Source: Basidiobolus heterosporus B8920 (taxonomy: Eukaryota; Basidiobolomycota; Basidiobolomycetes; Basidiobolales; Basidiobolaceae). From it: a stretch of 64,000 nt of DNA. Positions 35,505 through 48,115 of this stretch are shown here, piece by piece (within the stretch, counting starts at the first letter, position 1; the number at the start of each line of letters is the position of its first letter). The notes below the pieces were generated by a model. The model was not told the origin of the DNA. It ran no database searches and worked only from the letters and a program-made list of their open reading frames with translations. Where the stretch lies: NCBI GenBank assembly GCA_000697455.1, contig JNET01035351.1, positions 1-64,000 of the forward strand, read 5' to 3'. The position numbers and the translations under genes are program-made.

Positions 35505-36166
35505 ATAGGAAACATAAACCAAATAATGTACTTCCAGACACCCAACCATTTATACAATACCCGAATTTCTAATTTCTCTACACCACCTGTTTCCAACCCT
35601 CAATAAAGCTATAGTTGAAGATTTCTCTACGCCAAGACCAGCACAGAGCCTGCACTTGCTCTACTCCATACTTAGCCCATCAATAAACATGAAGGTTCCC
35701 ACAATCTGATTGGCACTTGGGCTGGCCCTATTGGTAGATCTAGATCCACCCATACAGATCCATACTGATCATAGTGTTGCCATGATGTTACGAATCAGCA
35801 GTGATTTGGAGGCAGTTGGGGAGGGGGATCAGGGGGAGGTGAAGCTTCAGCTGAATGCGATTAGTAGATTGATTTAGGATTGAGCGTGCAACATTTAGCA
35901 GTTGGCATGGAGGAAGCACCAGCCCTAACCCTATAGTTCTCGCAGACCAAAAATTAGGGTTAGGTTAGATTTAATAAATATTAAGTGGTAAAATATCCTT
36001 TGTAGGGCAAGTGACTGACTATCTTCCTTTCCTTTCACCTGATTCCTTTTATCCCCCCTGATCAGTTCACTGGCCTTACCACTTCTGCGTACCCTCATAC
36101 GACACCCTAGCAACTCACGACTTGTGTGCAAGCCTCCTTTATCTTTCTTGTCTCAACTTTACCAAT
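35505..36166. other. Intergenic region upstream of PKA regulatory subunit
   Basis: Promoter-containing spacer with no coding signal. It has an inverted pair of TTAGGG-type motifs, reported separately, about 210-240 bases before the start codon. Confidence 0.55.
35923..35968. promoter_or_regulatory. Inverted TTAGGG-type motif pair in the PKA regulatory subunit promoter
   Basis: CCCTAACCCTA (35923-35933) faces TTAGGGTTAGGTTAG (35954-35968) across a 20-base spacer. In yeasts, TTAGGG in promoters is bound by the Tbf1 general regulatory factor. Single TTAGGGTTAG motifs also occur at 2740 and 6721. Binding here is inference. Confidence 0.45.
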
Positions 36167-37835
36167 ATGGAGCGAACATTGTTATCTGCGCCTGCTGGTT
36201 TTGCGGAAATCGTCCAAGACTTACATCAAAAAGTCTGTGAGGCCCAACCTAAAGACCTTTATCAGTTTTGTACGGAATATTTCCAGGATAAACTTAGAAG
36301 ACAACGAGAAGACCTATTAAACCTTGGTAAGTTCCACAGAAAAGAGGGATGGAGTCAGTTGACCATTTCATTGCATCTATTTTTTCCTTAGTTTTCCTTT
36401 CTATCTTTCTTTCTCTACTGGAAACCCCCTTTTGTATCTAAAATGTTTCCAGTCCCTTTGCTTCTGTTTTTTAACTCCCTCTTCATCCACTTAGTCACAC
36501 AGCACAGCTCAGGTGAAGCTTTTGTCAGAACCATATACACACAGAACCAACCGACCGGAAATCGCGTACACCAAAATGGACTTACCAACGGCCATGCAGG
36601 ATACCATTATGCAGGTGATATATATGAGGATAGTGATTCAGACGAGGATATATACCTATCAGGACAAGAAGAAATCTCGGAGGACGTCATTGACGAAAAT
36701 ACAGAAGTCCCACAGGTTCAACTGGCTGGGTTGGAAGAATCGCTGGCCAACGATAAGCATGAAGAAGGCAAAGAGTTGACCGTAGACTCGGAACCAGAAG
36801 AAGAGAAGGACAGTGAGGGTGAGGGTGAGGACGATGATGATGGCTCTGATATTATCATCTGCGATGATCCCCCTATGCCAGTAGCCTATAACCGCGGACG
36901 TCGTACCAGTGTTAGTGCCGAATCCATGACCCCTACTAACGATGGGACCTATGAAAAGATTACCATTCCGAAAACAGCAGAGCAACGTCAACGGATTGAA
37001 ATCTCGTTGGCAAACAATTTCTTATACAAAAATTTGGACGAAGAACAGTATCGAGATGTCATTGACGCCATGTCAGAAAAAAGAGTAGAGAATGGAGAAT
37101 CCATCATAAAGCAGGGAGATGTTGGTGATTATTTCTATATTGTGGAAACTGGTAGCTTTGACGTGTTCGTTGCTAAAAATCTTGAGGAACCAATGAAAGT
37201 GACTGAATACGGACCGGGCGGTAGTTTTGGCGAATTGGCTTTGATGTACAATGCTCCACGTGCTGCAACAGTTACCGCCACTTCTGATGCAGTCTTGTGG
37301 GCCTTGGATCGAATCACTTTCCGTCGTATCTTGATGGAGCGCACCAATACCAAGAGAAGAATGTACGAGGCTTTCCTCGAAGAAGTGCCATTGCTGGTGT
37401 CCCTCGAGCACTACGAACGCCATAAAATAGCTGATGCCCTCGAGTCTATGGTCTTTAGTGATGGAGACGTGGTTCTTCGTCAAGGTGATGTTGGTGATAG
37501 CTTCTACATCATCGAGTCTGGTGAGGCCAGGGTGACTGTTGTTGATGACGATGGTGTTGAGCACGAGCTTCCCGGGTTGAAGAAGGGATACTACTTTGGA
37601 GGTATACATGAAATCATGGCACCCCTTCCAATTCATCTACTAAGCCTCTTTTTTTACTGAATTAGAACTAGCACTCTTGAATGACAGGCCTCGCGCTGCC
37701 ACCATATCTGCCAAAGGCCGCTTGAAGGTAGCCACCTTGGGCAAGAAGGCTTTCGTTCGACTTCTGGGACCGGTAGTAGATATTATTAGACGAAACACAG
37801 CCAACTATCAGGTGATCTCACACCATGTCGAATAG
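36167..37835 (+). CDS. BCY1: cAMP-dependent protein kinase regulatory subunit
   Basis: Holds the PKA catalytic subunit inactive until cAMP binds. Exons 36167-36326, 36513-37601 and 37666-37835 join in frame to 472 residues. Features: an RIIa-type dimerisation/docking helix pair at the N-terminus ([19 protein letters not shown]), a long acidic linker (about 95-170) with [12 protein letters not shown], and the inhibitor site [10 protein letters not shown] (about 181-190). That site has a serine at the phospho-acceptor position, so it is substrate-type and autophosphorylatable. Two cyclic-nucleotide domains follow, with phosphate-binding cassettes [18 protein letters not shown] and, across the last junction, [16 protein letters not shown]. 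The conserved Glu and Arg of both cassettes are present, so both sites should bind cAMP. The gene symbol follows the yeast orthologue. Confidence 0.93.
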
Positions 37836-38250
37836 ATTCATCGGGACAAACATAGAGAGAGCATCCGATCCATTTCCCAAGTGCACCTCGTTTCTCTCCT
37901 CCCTCATCACTAACCGAAAATTTCAACATCCTTGGGTTATCTTTTCCTGATACAATGGGTTAGTTGTTCGCTTTGTAAGTCAACTGTCTTTCTCCAGATC
38001 ACCCAACACTATTCGAGTAGAACGTAAACTTGCTCACAATAAATACGAAACCATTTGTACACACTAAATGCTGGACCATTCTCTTTGTAGAATCGGTTTA
38101 TTCAGATCACAACATTCTAGAAAGAAACATGAGGTGTGATGAATGATACTATGCAGGGAGGGGGAACCATTCAGCATTGGTGTAAACGAGATGATTTAAC
38201 AGGCAGAGAGAAGTGAAGAGATGGGAGAAGTTTAGTAAAGGAATAGTCCC
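37836..38250. other. Convergent intergenic region
   Basis: Lies between the 3' ends of the PKA regulatory subunit and MRP51 genes. Nothing beyond expected 3' UTRs is seen. Confidence 0.5.
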
Positions 38251-39243
38251 TCAATGATTTTTCTTTTTCGATGCGATAGAGGAGAAGACACTAAGTAAAT
38301 TCTCGGCGATTTTATCTTCCTCTGATTTCTTGGGGGTGTCCTTTGGGGAGGAAGTAGACGCAGTAAAGGAGGGGAACTGCATTCTTTCTGTTTGACTAGA
38401 CGTAGTGACTCCCTCATTGGAAGGTTGGTTAGGTTTAGATTTGATCATATTACGTACTTTAGCCAAGAGTTGATCAGTCGAGAGATTCTCCTTTTTATCT
38501 CCGGCGAACAAGTTAGGCATTCTACGATAACTCAAACCAGCCGAGGCAGTTTCCGGCTGAGTGACCGACAAAACGATATCTGGTTTTCCTTCCCCGTCGA
38601 ATTCCGCCTTGACCACATAGAAAGTCTTCAAATCACGAAGGTTCGATCCGATAGATTGCGGGGCGAATCTGGATGGAAGGAAGGCTACAATACCTGCGAT
38701 ACCAACTGAGTAACCACCATTGATTCGGTTCAAAATACGTCCTTGAACCTTAACCACGGAGGTGTTGTTCAAATGATACGACGGATAAACTGGTTGAGAA
38801 CTGGTGGAACGTGAGCTCACCGCGTTCATGAAACTCAAGTACTCGTCTTCTCTGTACTTCTTATTCTCCACCGCAGCTCTCCATTCTTGTTTACGGTTGG
38901 CCGCCTTCTTCAGGAATTTACCCCACTGTTGTTCCGAAAGTCTAGTGATATTGGTAGGGATGTTCATAGGAAGTACCTCGGGTGGTTTAGAGGTAGGGAA
39001 GTTCTCCTGGAAACGTTTCAAGGTAAGAATGGAGCCTTGAGCACTAACAATTGGGGTCTGGTGCTCCAAAGTATCCAGTGCTTGTACGTCGATAAACTTG
39101 GTTCTAAGGGTAACAGGTAAGTTTCTCTTCAAACCCCAATCACCAATATCCCGGAAACCACCGAAAGTGGTGTAAACCTGGTTAATCTTTGGGTCATAAC
39201 TGGCAAGTTTTGAAGTACGAAACAATCTAGCGAAGGAAGACAT
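38251..39243 (-). CDS. MRP51: Mitochondrial ribosomal protein of MRP51 family (bS1m-like)
   Basis: Mitochondrial small-subunit protein of the fungal MRP51 family, involved in translation initiation on mitochondrial mRNAs. Single exon, 330 residues. The N-terminus, MSSFARLFRTSKLASYDPKI, resembles the family's short start; then come GDWGLKRNLPVTLRTKFIDV (about 34-53) and QTPIVSAQGSILTLKRFQEN. The middle has a WGKFLKKAANRKQEW helix, and VQGRILNRINGGYSVGIAGIVAFLPSR looks like an S1-type beta fold. The C-terminus is Ser/Lys-rich and low complexity. Assignment rests on the N-terminal motif block and overall layout. Confidence 0.85.
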   Translation of the reverse strand: MSSFARLFRTSKLASYDPKINQVYTTFGGFRDIGDWGLKRNLPVTLRTKFIDVQALDTLEHQTPIVSAQGSILTLKRFQENFPTSKPPEVLPMNIPTNITRLSEQQWGKFLKKAANRKQEWRAAVENKKYREDEYLSFMNAVSSRSTSSQPVYPSYHLNNTSVVKVQGRILNRINGGYSVGIAGIVAFLPSRFAPQSIGSNLRDLKTFYVVKAEFDGEGKPDIVLSVTQPETASAGLSYRRMPNLFAGDKKENLSTDQLLAKVRNMIKSKPNQPSNEGVTTSSQTERMQFPSFTASTSSPKDTPKKSEEDKIAENLLSVFSSIASKKKNH

Positions 39244-39875
39244 GCTACTTTCTTATCTAGATAAGTGATAGGGGAGGGGAAAGGAAAAGAAGAAGCAGAA
39301 GTTTTCTATAGAGTTGAATAGGTATTCTTCGTGGAAAGTATTGAGTATTTACTCCCTTTCTCTTTGAATACAACCTTGTCTGGATTGATGATTGATTTGG
39401 TTCACTCTACTTTTACCCATCAATCAATACTATATGCAAATTTTTCTCTCCCCCGCCTTTTCCCACTTTATCCACTCCCCATATATTTCCTCACTTTCTA
39501 TGCTCTCCAATCTCCCCCTAGTAGGTATCACGTGATCCAACATTCCCCTGATCTCCCTCGGGTCCCCTAGCCCCAAACTCAGCATGGTCACATCATTCGA
39601 AATCCAGAACCACACCAAGAGTCCAAGGAGTAGTTTGTAGCAATTTGAACTTGGCCGTGAATTCTAGTGAACCTGTTAACTCGATGAAAATTTATTCAAC
39701 TTGATAAAATACAAGGAATTCCATTGAACGAAAATAGAGTGGGTGTGGGTGTGATTGGGTAGGAATGGGTGGAAATGGGTGGAAATGGGCGGAATCAAAT
39801 ATACACATGAGTGGAATGCTGATAAATAGTTGGGGTCGGGAATGATGTATGAACATTTAAATGGGATCTCTTGGT
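39244..39875. other. Intergenic region between MRP51 and Rim15-like genes
   Basis: Both flanking genes are on the minus strand, so this holds the MRP51 promoter and Rim15-like 3' UTR. It includes a pyrimidine-rich stretch (about 39435-39520) and an evenly spaced G-run array (39741-39789). Confidence 0.55.
39741..39789 (+). repeat. Six GGG runs with near 10-bp spacing (potential G-quadruplex)
   Basis: GGG occurs at 39741, 39747, 39757, 39767, 39777 and 39787. The last units are the repeat TGGAAATGGG. Four or more G-runs with loops of 3-7 bases satisfy the usual G-quadruplex pattern. The array lies about 500 bases upstream of the MRP51 start and 90 bases past the Rim15-like stop. Confidence 0.7.
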
Positions 39876-42800
39876 TCAGCCTCGATTTCTTGGTCGATTG
39901 GGTGACCAGGAGCAGTACTGTTTGAGTGTCGATCCGATCTTTTCCTTTGTCACAATTTTACTTAGAATCACATCGAAGAGCCCTGCCTGAGGCACATTTC
40001 GCTCATAGGCGGTCACAGCTATGATGGGTGTCTCTTGATTGAGATTCTTGGTGGATTTGATCATTCGGGCGGCGGTAAAACCATCAACTAAATGGAAGAC
40101 TCACTGGTTATTACGAAATTCCATGAACAGGGTTGAATGAAGATCACTTACTGATTGGCATCTTGATATCCATGAAGATTATATCGAATTTCACCTTTCC
40201 CATGCAACATCGAATCGCTTCCGCACCATTATAACAAACAACCGAACTACAATGAAGCTTTTCCAGGATCCTCTCCAACAACTTCGCACTAATGGCGTTG
40301 TCATCAACAATGAGGCATTTTAGTCGAGCATGATTGCCATTACTAGACTTTCTAGATAATGAGTCATGCGCAGTTGGGTTATGAGGGGTGGTGGGTTTGC
40401 TGGAAATAGCCAGGGAAGATGTTCGTGGCCTTGAATGGTTTGCTTGCCGCTTTGGTGATTCTCCAGAGCTATCATTAAGTGATGATGGTCTCCCACACCA
40501 GGACATGCGGGAACTCGGGAGTGAAGACGACATTGTTTGACCGAATGATTTCGCTAACGAGGATTGAGTTAGCGGGACTGAGACGTTTCTTGATCGTGAT
40601 ATAGGGATGGTCAGGTTTTGATCCTCTGAATTGGACCGGATATGGATCATACTATGTCTTTTGGTAGAATCTGCAATGGTTGGGTCCGACTTCAGCCTTC
40701 GAATCACATCATCGTTGGCTTTGGCTAACACTTCCAGATTCTTGTACGAAAAATTACCAAAGTCCACCTTATTAGACTCCACTGAGTGGTTGTCGGAAGG
40801 CAAGGAAGGTGACTCTGGGTTATCGATTGATGCAGACTGGGTAGAGGACTGGCTAATCTCTGGCTCTGTCTCTGCACAAAGTTCAGGATGTTCGTCGGCA
40901 TCAAAATGGGCCATAGATGCTCCCCTTCCGTCAAAGTAGTCCGTATCTTCAATGCCATCTGGTTGAGGAATGAACGCCGGCCGCTCAGTCAACAATGTAT
41001 CCCAGTTGATACCAGCAAAAAACGGGTGATTCTTGACCTCTTCGATACCATTTACACCTAGTCTTTTCTCAACATCTGTGCACATCAATTTCTCCATCAG
41101 ATCGCGTGCTTCAGGAGAGACCTCAAACTGATCTTCGTGCCAATCGATGTTTCGCGAGAGAATGTTCTCAAATACTTTCTCTGGCGAATCTGCATTGAAA
41201 GGAGGGATGCCATATATAAACTCATACAAAATCACTCCAAGCGCCCACTGAAAAAATGCATATTGATTAATAAACCATCTTGTAAAACACTATCCAGCTG
41301 TACGTACCCAATCGACCATTGCATCCTGCTGCGTACCCAGGATACTCTCTGGTGCAAGATAGTCAGGTGTGCCAACACATTTCTTTGGTGCTTCCTCTTC
41401 CTTGATATTTTGGATAGCTTCTTCGGTCAACAGTAAGCTCCCGAGGGGTGTCCCTGGCGTCTCGGGCACACTACTTCCTCCTGGTGTATTGTCCGAAACA
41501 TTGCTAGTAATTGAATTCCTCTTGCTATCCAAGAAATTCTGAACATGGAATTGATGCTGCGTTTGTAGTCCATTATTTGGAGATTCGGCACTTGAAGGGT
41601 ATTCGAGGTATGGTGAAAGTGGCCCGTAAGAGTCTCTCTTTCCCTCAGAAACATTCACTTTAAGGGATGTCGACTGGTTACGCGCTCGCCTGTTAAGAAA
41701 GCCTATTCTAGATAAACCAAAGTCGGTCAGTTTGAGGTGACCGTTCTGATCTATGAGTAAATTGTCAGGCTTGAGGTCACTGGGTTTTTGTAGCATAGTT
41801 AGTAATGACTTGAATTAGAAATGAGTGAACGATTATATTATTTACCGATGGATAATTCCTTTTCCGTGCAAGTACTCCAGTCCCAGCACAACCTCTGCCA
41901 AATAGTTTCGAGCCCACTCCTCCGGCAGCTCACCCATACCTTTGATTAAGGCTGCACAGTCACCACCATTCAAGTATTCCATGACCAGGTATAGATAGTC
42001 TTTGCTTTGAAACGTAAAGTAAAGCTTTACAACAAAAGGCGAGTCGGTTTGCATGATTAATGCCTTTCTTTCGGCTTTCACATTCATCACCTGATTTTTC
42101 GTTATCATATCGGATTTTTTCAAAACTTTGATAGCAAAATACTCGCCAGTAGTTCGTTTTTTGGCAAGATATACTGATCCAAACGCACCTTTACTGATCG
42201 GCTTGATGATCTCAAAATCTTTGATGCTGATTTGTGCTGATCGCGGTCCAGGTGTAGTGGGACCAAGGGTTGAGGAGTAAGGTGTATTACCTAGACAAAC
42301 ATCTTGCAAGAGTCTTGCAGATTTCGGAGATCCAACAGGGGATGCAGCTTGGTCCATCACTTTTAGAGTTAGCCTGGGTCTTCGTGATCTTGCTGGGCCA
42401 CGAAGAGGTTTCTGTACCACTGCATCTTTTGGTGATGCGTTTTGTGTCGACTTGGCGCTCTTTGGGATGGATTGGTCCAAGTTAAACTCCTCTATGTTGT
42501 TTTCGTCTATCAAGCTTCCGCCATATTCCAATTTCATCTTGGCTTCCCACTGAGCCTCTGCCTTCTGCCCTTTTCTAACAGCAGAAAGCATTTCTTTTGC
42601 TGCCTCAAGTTTATCTCTGATAGATGTTTGTACATTCTGCAGCAATTGTTGAATCCCAGGGTCTACGGTAGAGAGAGACCAAGTGGAGATCTCCTGCCAG
42701 TGAGGTAAGCTCTCCAAGGGTTGATCACCGTTGTTGTCAATTATCTTGACTGCTATAGCAAGATCAAGAATATGTTTGGCGGAATTTAGAATCTCCAATA

Positions 42801-45800
42801 TGCCATTACGAACATCGAAATCATCTACTGACGCTATAATGGTATCATAAATCTCGTATATCTCCGTCCGGGTTTCTTGGAGAGAATCATCACAAGCTTG
42901 GAGTTTTCTCTCGGCTTGATGGATTTTGGTACAATGTTCTGAATGGGTTTCGAAGAATAGGGGAGACACCATCTGCTCGCATATGTGGCAGAGAACATGA
43001 GGAGGAAGAGGTTGCAGTGGCATTGGGGATCCACTTTGTGAGCCACTTTCTGAGCAATTTTCTGAATTTCTCATTTTGCTGTCTCTGAACAAGGGTGTCC
43101 TCTCCATCCCTGCTGACTCTTCGGTATTTATTGTATCAGCATCATTGAAATCTTCGCCTCCAAGAATGTTTGAACTTGAATCTATCCAGGTATCTTCATC
43201 ATCTTCATTGGTTGGCTGAATTACCCAGAGGGTGTGCGATGGTTCTCCATTGATGTGATCCGAGTAGCCAAGAATTCCTTTGGCTTCCATTTTGGCCCAG
43301 TTATGGGTTTTGTGATTGTCTTCTTCATTCTTTTGTAGTAATGAAAATCGAACTTCAATCGTTTGCGTATCGTCATATAATAATTGCGAAGTTGCAATTG
43401 AAAATATATCGGCGTCACTGTCCGGTAAAAATTCCGCTATAGAATGGCCAAGGAGAAGCTGAGGATCAGACCTAGAAGAATACAGTCAAATAAGTGCCTA
43501 TTTTATGCTTCAAAGTAATGCGTCCTCAATAACTCACCCCATCAATTCCCTCCAGGCTGGACTTAAATAGCGAAGACGAACATCATTGAGAGTTAACTCC
43601 ATGACGATGCTTACACCCTGGCCTTCCTCGACTACTCTGCGAAGCTCGTTGATGTCTTTTTTGATCTTGTTAGGATCAGAGCGAGGCTTTCTAGCTCGTC
43701 GTCGTTTTTGATGTGGTTTTGATTCTTTCGATGGGTTGATCTGTGCATGCACTTTCTCCTCTGTAGCTCCATGCTTCTTACCTACATGACGCTCGTGCTG
43801 TGTGTATTCCTTCTCCAACTTTTCTGCCTCGCGAACTTGAATGCTAATGTTCAGGTATCCCATTAGCGTTAGCAGCCGGGAAAACATGTCTTTATGGGGC
43901 CAGTTGTTCCGGAACCATTGATTCTGAATCTTTGTCATAGTGTTTACATAGTATTCCATTTTTCCTTTAGATAGCTTGGAGTAATCAATATCGAGAATAT
44001 CTTGGCCTATGGAAATAAAGTCCATTGCCTTTTGCAAGAACGGTGTTGGGCAGAATGAATCCTCTGCAATCGGGATAACGACTGACCCATGCCGATCTAA
44101 TGGACTGGAGGTTGAGCTGTGTCCGCTGAACTGGCCTGTAGGGCTGGGCGTAAATCGACGAACTGCAGGGTCTTTAATGAGGACTTGTATCAGTATAAAG
44201 GCTCATGGATTTACTTTAGAAGTTACTTACTACTATTGAAGCCACTCGTTGAAGACTTTTGGAATTGTGGAGAATGCTCACTCTCGTAATCCATACGAGA
44301 ATACTGAGCTGGCGACGATGATATCCGCATCTCCATGTTTTCATTACTATCAGTGTGAATAGAAATGGTTGGAGTTGAAGCAGATGAGCGACTCTGATGC
44401 ATATCTGTGTCTTTCTCATCGTCACCCCTAAAACGATCAAAGTTGAATTCGCTCAAGTCATGGATAAGATTACTTGACCGATCATCCAAACTACTATCTG
44501 ACAGAGCGTCTGCATCTTCTTCCTCTTCAACGTAATTCAAAGTTCCTTCAACAAACTGGTTTAGAATTTCAATGAGCTCACGAATCAATTGATCGCACTG
44601 TCGCTTGCGATAGCGAATATCTTTTTCCATGTTGTGTTTGATAAACTCTGATGGAAGAGAGGGGAGTTTGAAGACTTTGCCGTTTCCATTAGATGAATAT
44701 CCAGAATACGAGACAGCACGAGACATAGGCACAGCCTCTAGTGGACTATCGAAAACGTTTTTCGTAGCAGGATCACCTGCTCTAGTTGGCTTTTCTTTGT
44801 CGGAAAGCGGTAAGGGAGTTAGACGAAGCTGTAGGCGCTTATTACGTCGAAATTCCTCATAAGTCGAAGGAAGATCAAAACTCATGGGCGTTTCTAAAAT
44901 TTCATAACATATATCAACAACTTGGTTCCACCACAATAAATATTCTCTGTGCTTTTTGAAGGTGACCAAAGGGCGATCACATCCAGCAGCTAATGGAGGG
45001 TCATATATCCAGTTAAACCAATGTGTTTCGGCTGAAGGCTTATGTCTTGACCAGTCTTTTACTTTGGCGACTCTTGATCGATACAGTTTGCTTGCGTATG
45101 CGTACGCAGAAGCTTGGCATGATACGGAGGATTTGTGGCTAATTTCGTTAGTAAGTGAGCGATATTGTGATTCGTTCACAGAAGTAGTTGGTAGAGATGT
45201 CGAATATGAATAAACGGATGTCGGTTGGATGGGTAACAAAAGCACCTGTTTGGATTCGATGTGATTGATATGTCTTTCCTGATTATCTAAGCCCACGCCA
45301 CTTATAGAACTTGCATTTTCAATCCCCAATGCGTTTCTATTACGTGATTCTGTATTGTTGTCCGTAAACACTTTTGTCGGCTGGAAACGATTGAATTTAA
45401 CATTGCTCACTGAGAGCACTCGGCGATGGCGCGTTTTCGGTACTTCGGATGGTATTATTTTAGAAGTTGGAAGCTTCGTATTATCATTACCGGCAAAATT
45501 AGCATCAACAAACGAAGCGCGCTTGGATTTAACTAAAAAGCGACCGCTAAGAGTTGAAGGAGAGTTGATCAGATTAGTTGACTCAACTGCCAAGGGAGAT
45601 GTAGGTCCTGTATTCCATTCTGCAGAAGAGCTCTCTCCGTTATACGACGAGGTTCGTGTTCTTCGCCAGGGAATAGGATCAGAGTCGTTTGAGTTGATAT
45701 CCTGTGGCTTTCGCACATTTTCAGCAAATTTGTTGACATTCATAACGGTATCTATAAGCGAGGATCTTCTAGATCTGTACCATCCTTTACCATTGGTCAG

Positions 45801-47114
45801 GGGACTGGCTACTTTAGGAGATGAACGATTGCTGCTATGTTCATCCCCTGAATAGTTATCTTCCATGGCAGCATTTGAATCCCGAGAAACGAAAGAGGGG
45901 TGATTAGAAGTGGCTAGTGGAGATCCATGTGATCTTGGAGAGTGAGCTCTTTCTGTAAAGCTAAACTCGCCAGAGCCAGCTGAAGACGAAGAGCGACTAA
46001 AAGGACGAACAAGTAAAGGTTCAGGGATTGGGATGCACCTTATTTTGGCGCTATCTGGCACAGGGGATAAGGAAAGTTTAGGTGATGATGATAAAAATTC
46101 ATGCTCCCTTTCTGCTTGAGAGTGCTTCACTCTTCTTGAGTGATGTTCAGCCAACCCCTCAGGTGAATATGCGATATTTAGGGGAACTGCTGGTTTTGTA
46201 GAGTCGGACTGCCAAGGTAAATCATCATGATATTGGTCCTTGCTACGGTTGTTGTAGGAAGATCCTAAATCGGTTTCGGAGTGAATTGATGAAGAGTGTG
46301 TGGTATTGGATGCTTGTTGATCTTCAGAGACGTATCCAGGTTGGTGTTGCTCGCCAGCATGAAGCGAGTATACGGGAAAGTACTCATGATCTGATGAAAC
46401 ACTTGAGGCGGATTTACTACTGTGTTTGTTGCTCCCTGCTAGATGTGAAAGGGAGTCAACTATACGCCTTGCATCACCAGCGTGCATGTTGGGAACTGAC
46501 GTAGTTGTCATTGATGTTGTAGGTTGTAACAACACTGTATCTTTTTGTTTATCAATGAGTCTTGGCATTTTGAAATCCTCATGGCTATCAGGAGTCGAGA
46601 ACTTAGTAGAAGTAAAGGGTGAGCTATTCTGAGTATTGCCAGTCTTTTCATGTCGGGTTTCCTGTGAAGTCAAAACACGTAAACTGTCATCCGTCAGTTG
46701 GCTCCCTGACTCCGAGATATCAACTGTACTAAGAGCAGAATTATGAAAAACAGATTCAGAGTTGCGATTTTCCAGCTCTTCACTGTGCTTCGTGCTGTCA
46801 TTAGCGGGATTTAGATTTTTACTAGAGGCAGAACTAGACTTGAAAAGGTTTTGCAAGCCAGAAACCAAGCCGCTCTTCTTGGAGCCTACAGTCTTTTTGA
46901 ATTCAGGTTCTTTCTCTTTTTCTTGCTTACTGAACGATTTCGAGTTCAGGATTCCAAGAAAACCAGTCGAGGATTTGGTTTTCTGAGAAGTGTCTGTTGA
47001 GGTATGTTCATTGCTATTTCCTTCTTGTGTTACGGTAAAGTCTGCCGTTGATTTGTCTTTATCTGTGACTGTTGAGGTGATGTGCGAGCTGAATGACCGC
47101 TCGGGAGACGACAT
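39876..47114 (-). CDS. RIM15: Rim15-like PAS/AGC protein kinase with receiver domain (2311 aa)
   Basis: Nutrient-regulated kinase that in yeast integrates PKA, TORC1 and Pho85 signals to start quiescence through Igo/endosulfine. Exons 47114-44231, 44183-43538, 43471-41846, 41779-41308, 41247-40152 and 40087-39876 join in frame. Order: a long Ser-rich N-terminus; a conserved block with HWFNWIYDPPLAAGCDRPLV; ILIKDPAVRRFTPSP; a PAS-like region (about 1160-1270); a zinc-finger-like CHICEQMVSPLFFETHSEHC (about 1337-1356); and a kinase domain from about 1594. The kinase has GAFGSVYLAKK, HRDLKPDNLL, DFGLSR and GTPDYLAPES, with a roughly 110-residue insert between DFG and APE, and the AGC tail DTDYFDGRG. 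The C-terminal receiver (about 2183-2311) keeps DD (IVDDN), phospho-acceptor Asp (FMDIKMP), Thr (AVTAYE) and Lys (LSKIVTKE). The start is the first ATG after a non-ATG extension. Confidence 0.92.
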
Positions 47115-48115
47115 AATAAGCAAAAATAACGCTGTTGCTTTAACTTTAAAATTTGACTAACTAGAAGAGATTAGTATCATTATTGGAACTGAGAAGAAAT
47201 CAAGGGCATGATATACCTCTTTGTATAAAAATGGGAGATGGTTTAATGAAATAAAGTATATGGCATTTTCCTTTGTTAATCCCACTCACTGTATCCTAGG
47301 ACCCTTGAAAGAGACGCGTCAAAGGGAAGCTAGATTGTATAGAAAAAATTAATAGTCAAGTTCGGGTCTACACAAGATGAATAGGAAAATATGAATACTC
47401 TTAGAGATACTGAGAGGTAAACGTGAAAAGTCGATGAAGCAAAGTAAAGGATAATACGAATCAATAACAAATTCTTAAGCGCTGATATTCTCGATGTTAA
47501 ATTATAGGAGTTCACTAGAAGAAATATTGAGGATGACCGAGCATGTCAGCAGGCATTTAATCAGAAGAGCATTGATGTATCGATTGATTACTATATCCGG
47601 CCGAAACATAAAGCGAGATTTGAATATCTAGATAGCTTCTATGTATATCACATTCACACTGTATTCACACCACATACACACCACACACTTACTACATACA
47701 GCACTGGCCAGATAGCCTAATATCAGAAGCGTTTGGCAAGTAAAGATGAATTAAATATTTAGGTGTTAAGTAGAGGCATTCTCGTTGGAGTCTCTACCTC
47801 ATTTCATCAAATATCACAAGTATGTTTATCTTTTCGCTTATATTCCGATTCCCACCACCATTCATATTTAATGACTATGCAAATAAGTCTATAGTGATTC
47901 ACTAGAATTACTAAACCCTACTCGCCATATTTGTTTCGTTAATAATCTAGTGATCGCAAAATCATTGTTTACCTTAATTAAACCATTCTATTATGAATGA
48001 AATCAAAACATGTGTAAATATCACAACAAATCTGGAGTATATGTTGACCTTGCCACAACACATCTATTCCCTCTTGCCGTTTCTTCACTTCTCTAGTCTT
48101 GTATTCCACCGCATC
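47115..48115. other. Divergent intergenic region
   Basis: One kilobase between the Rim15-like start and the At4g15545-like gene start. A+T-rich with CA-rich patches (47650-47700). No coding signal recognised. Confidence 0.5.
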
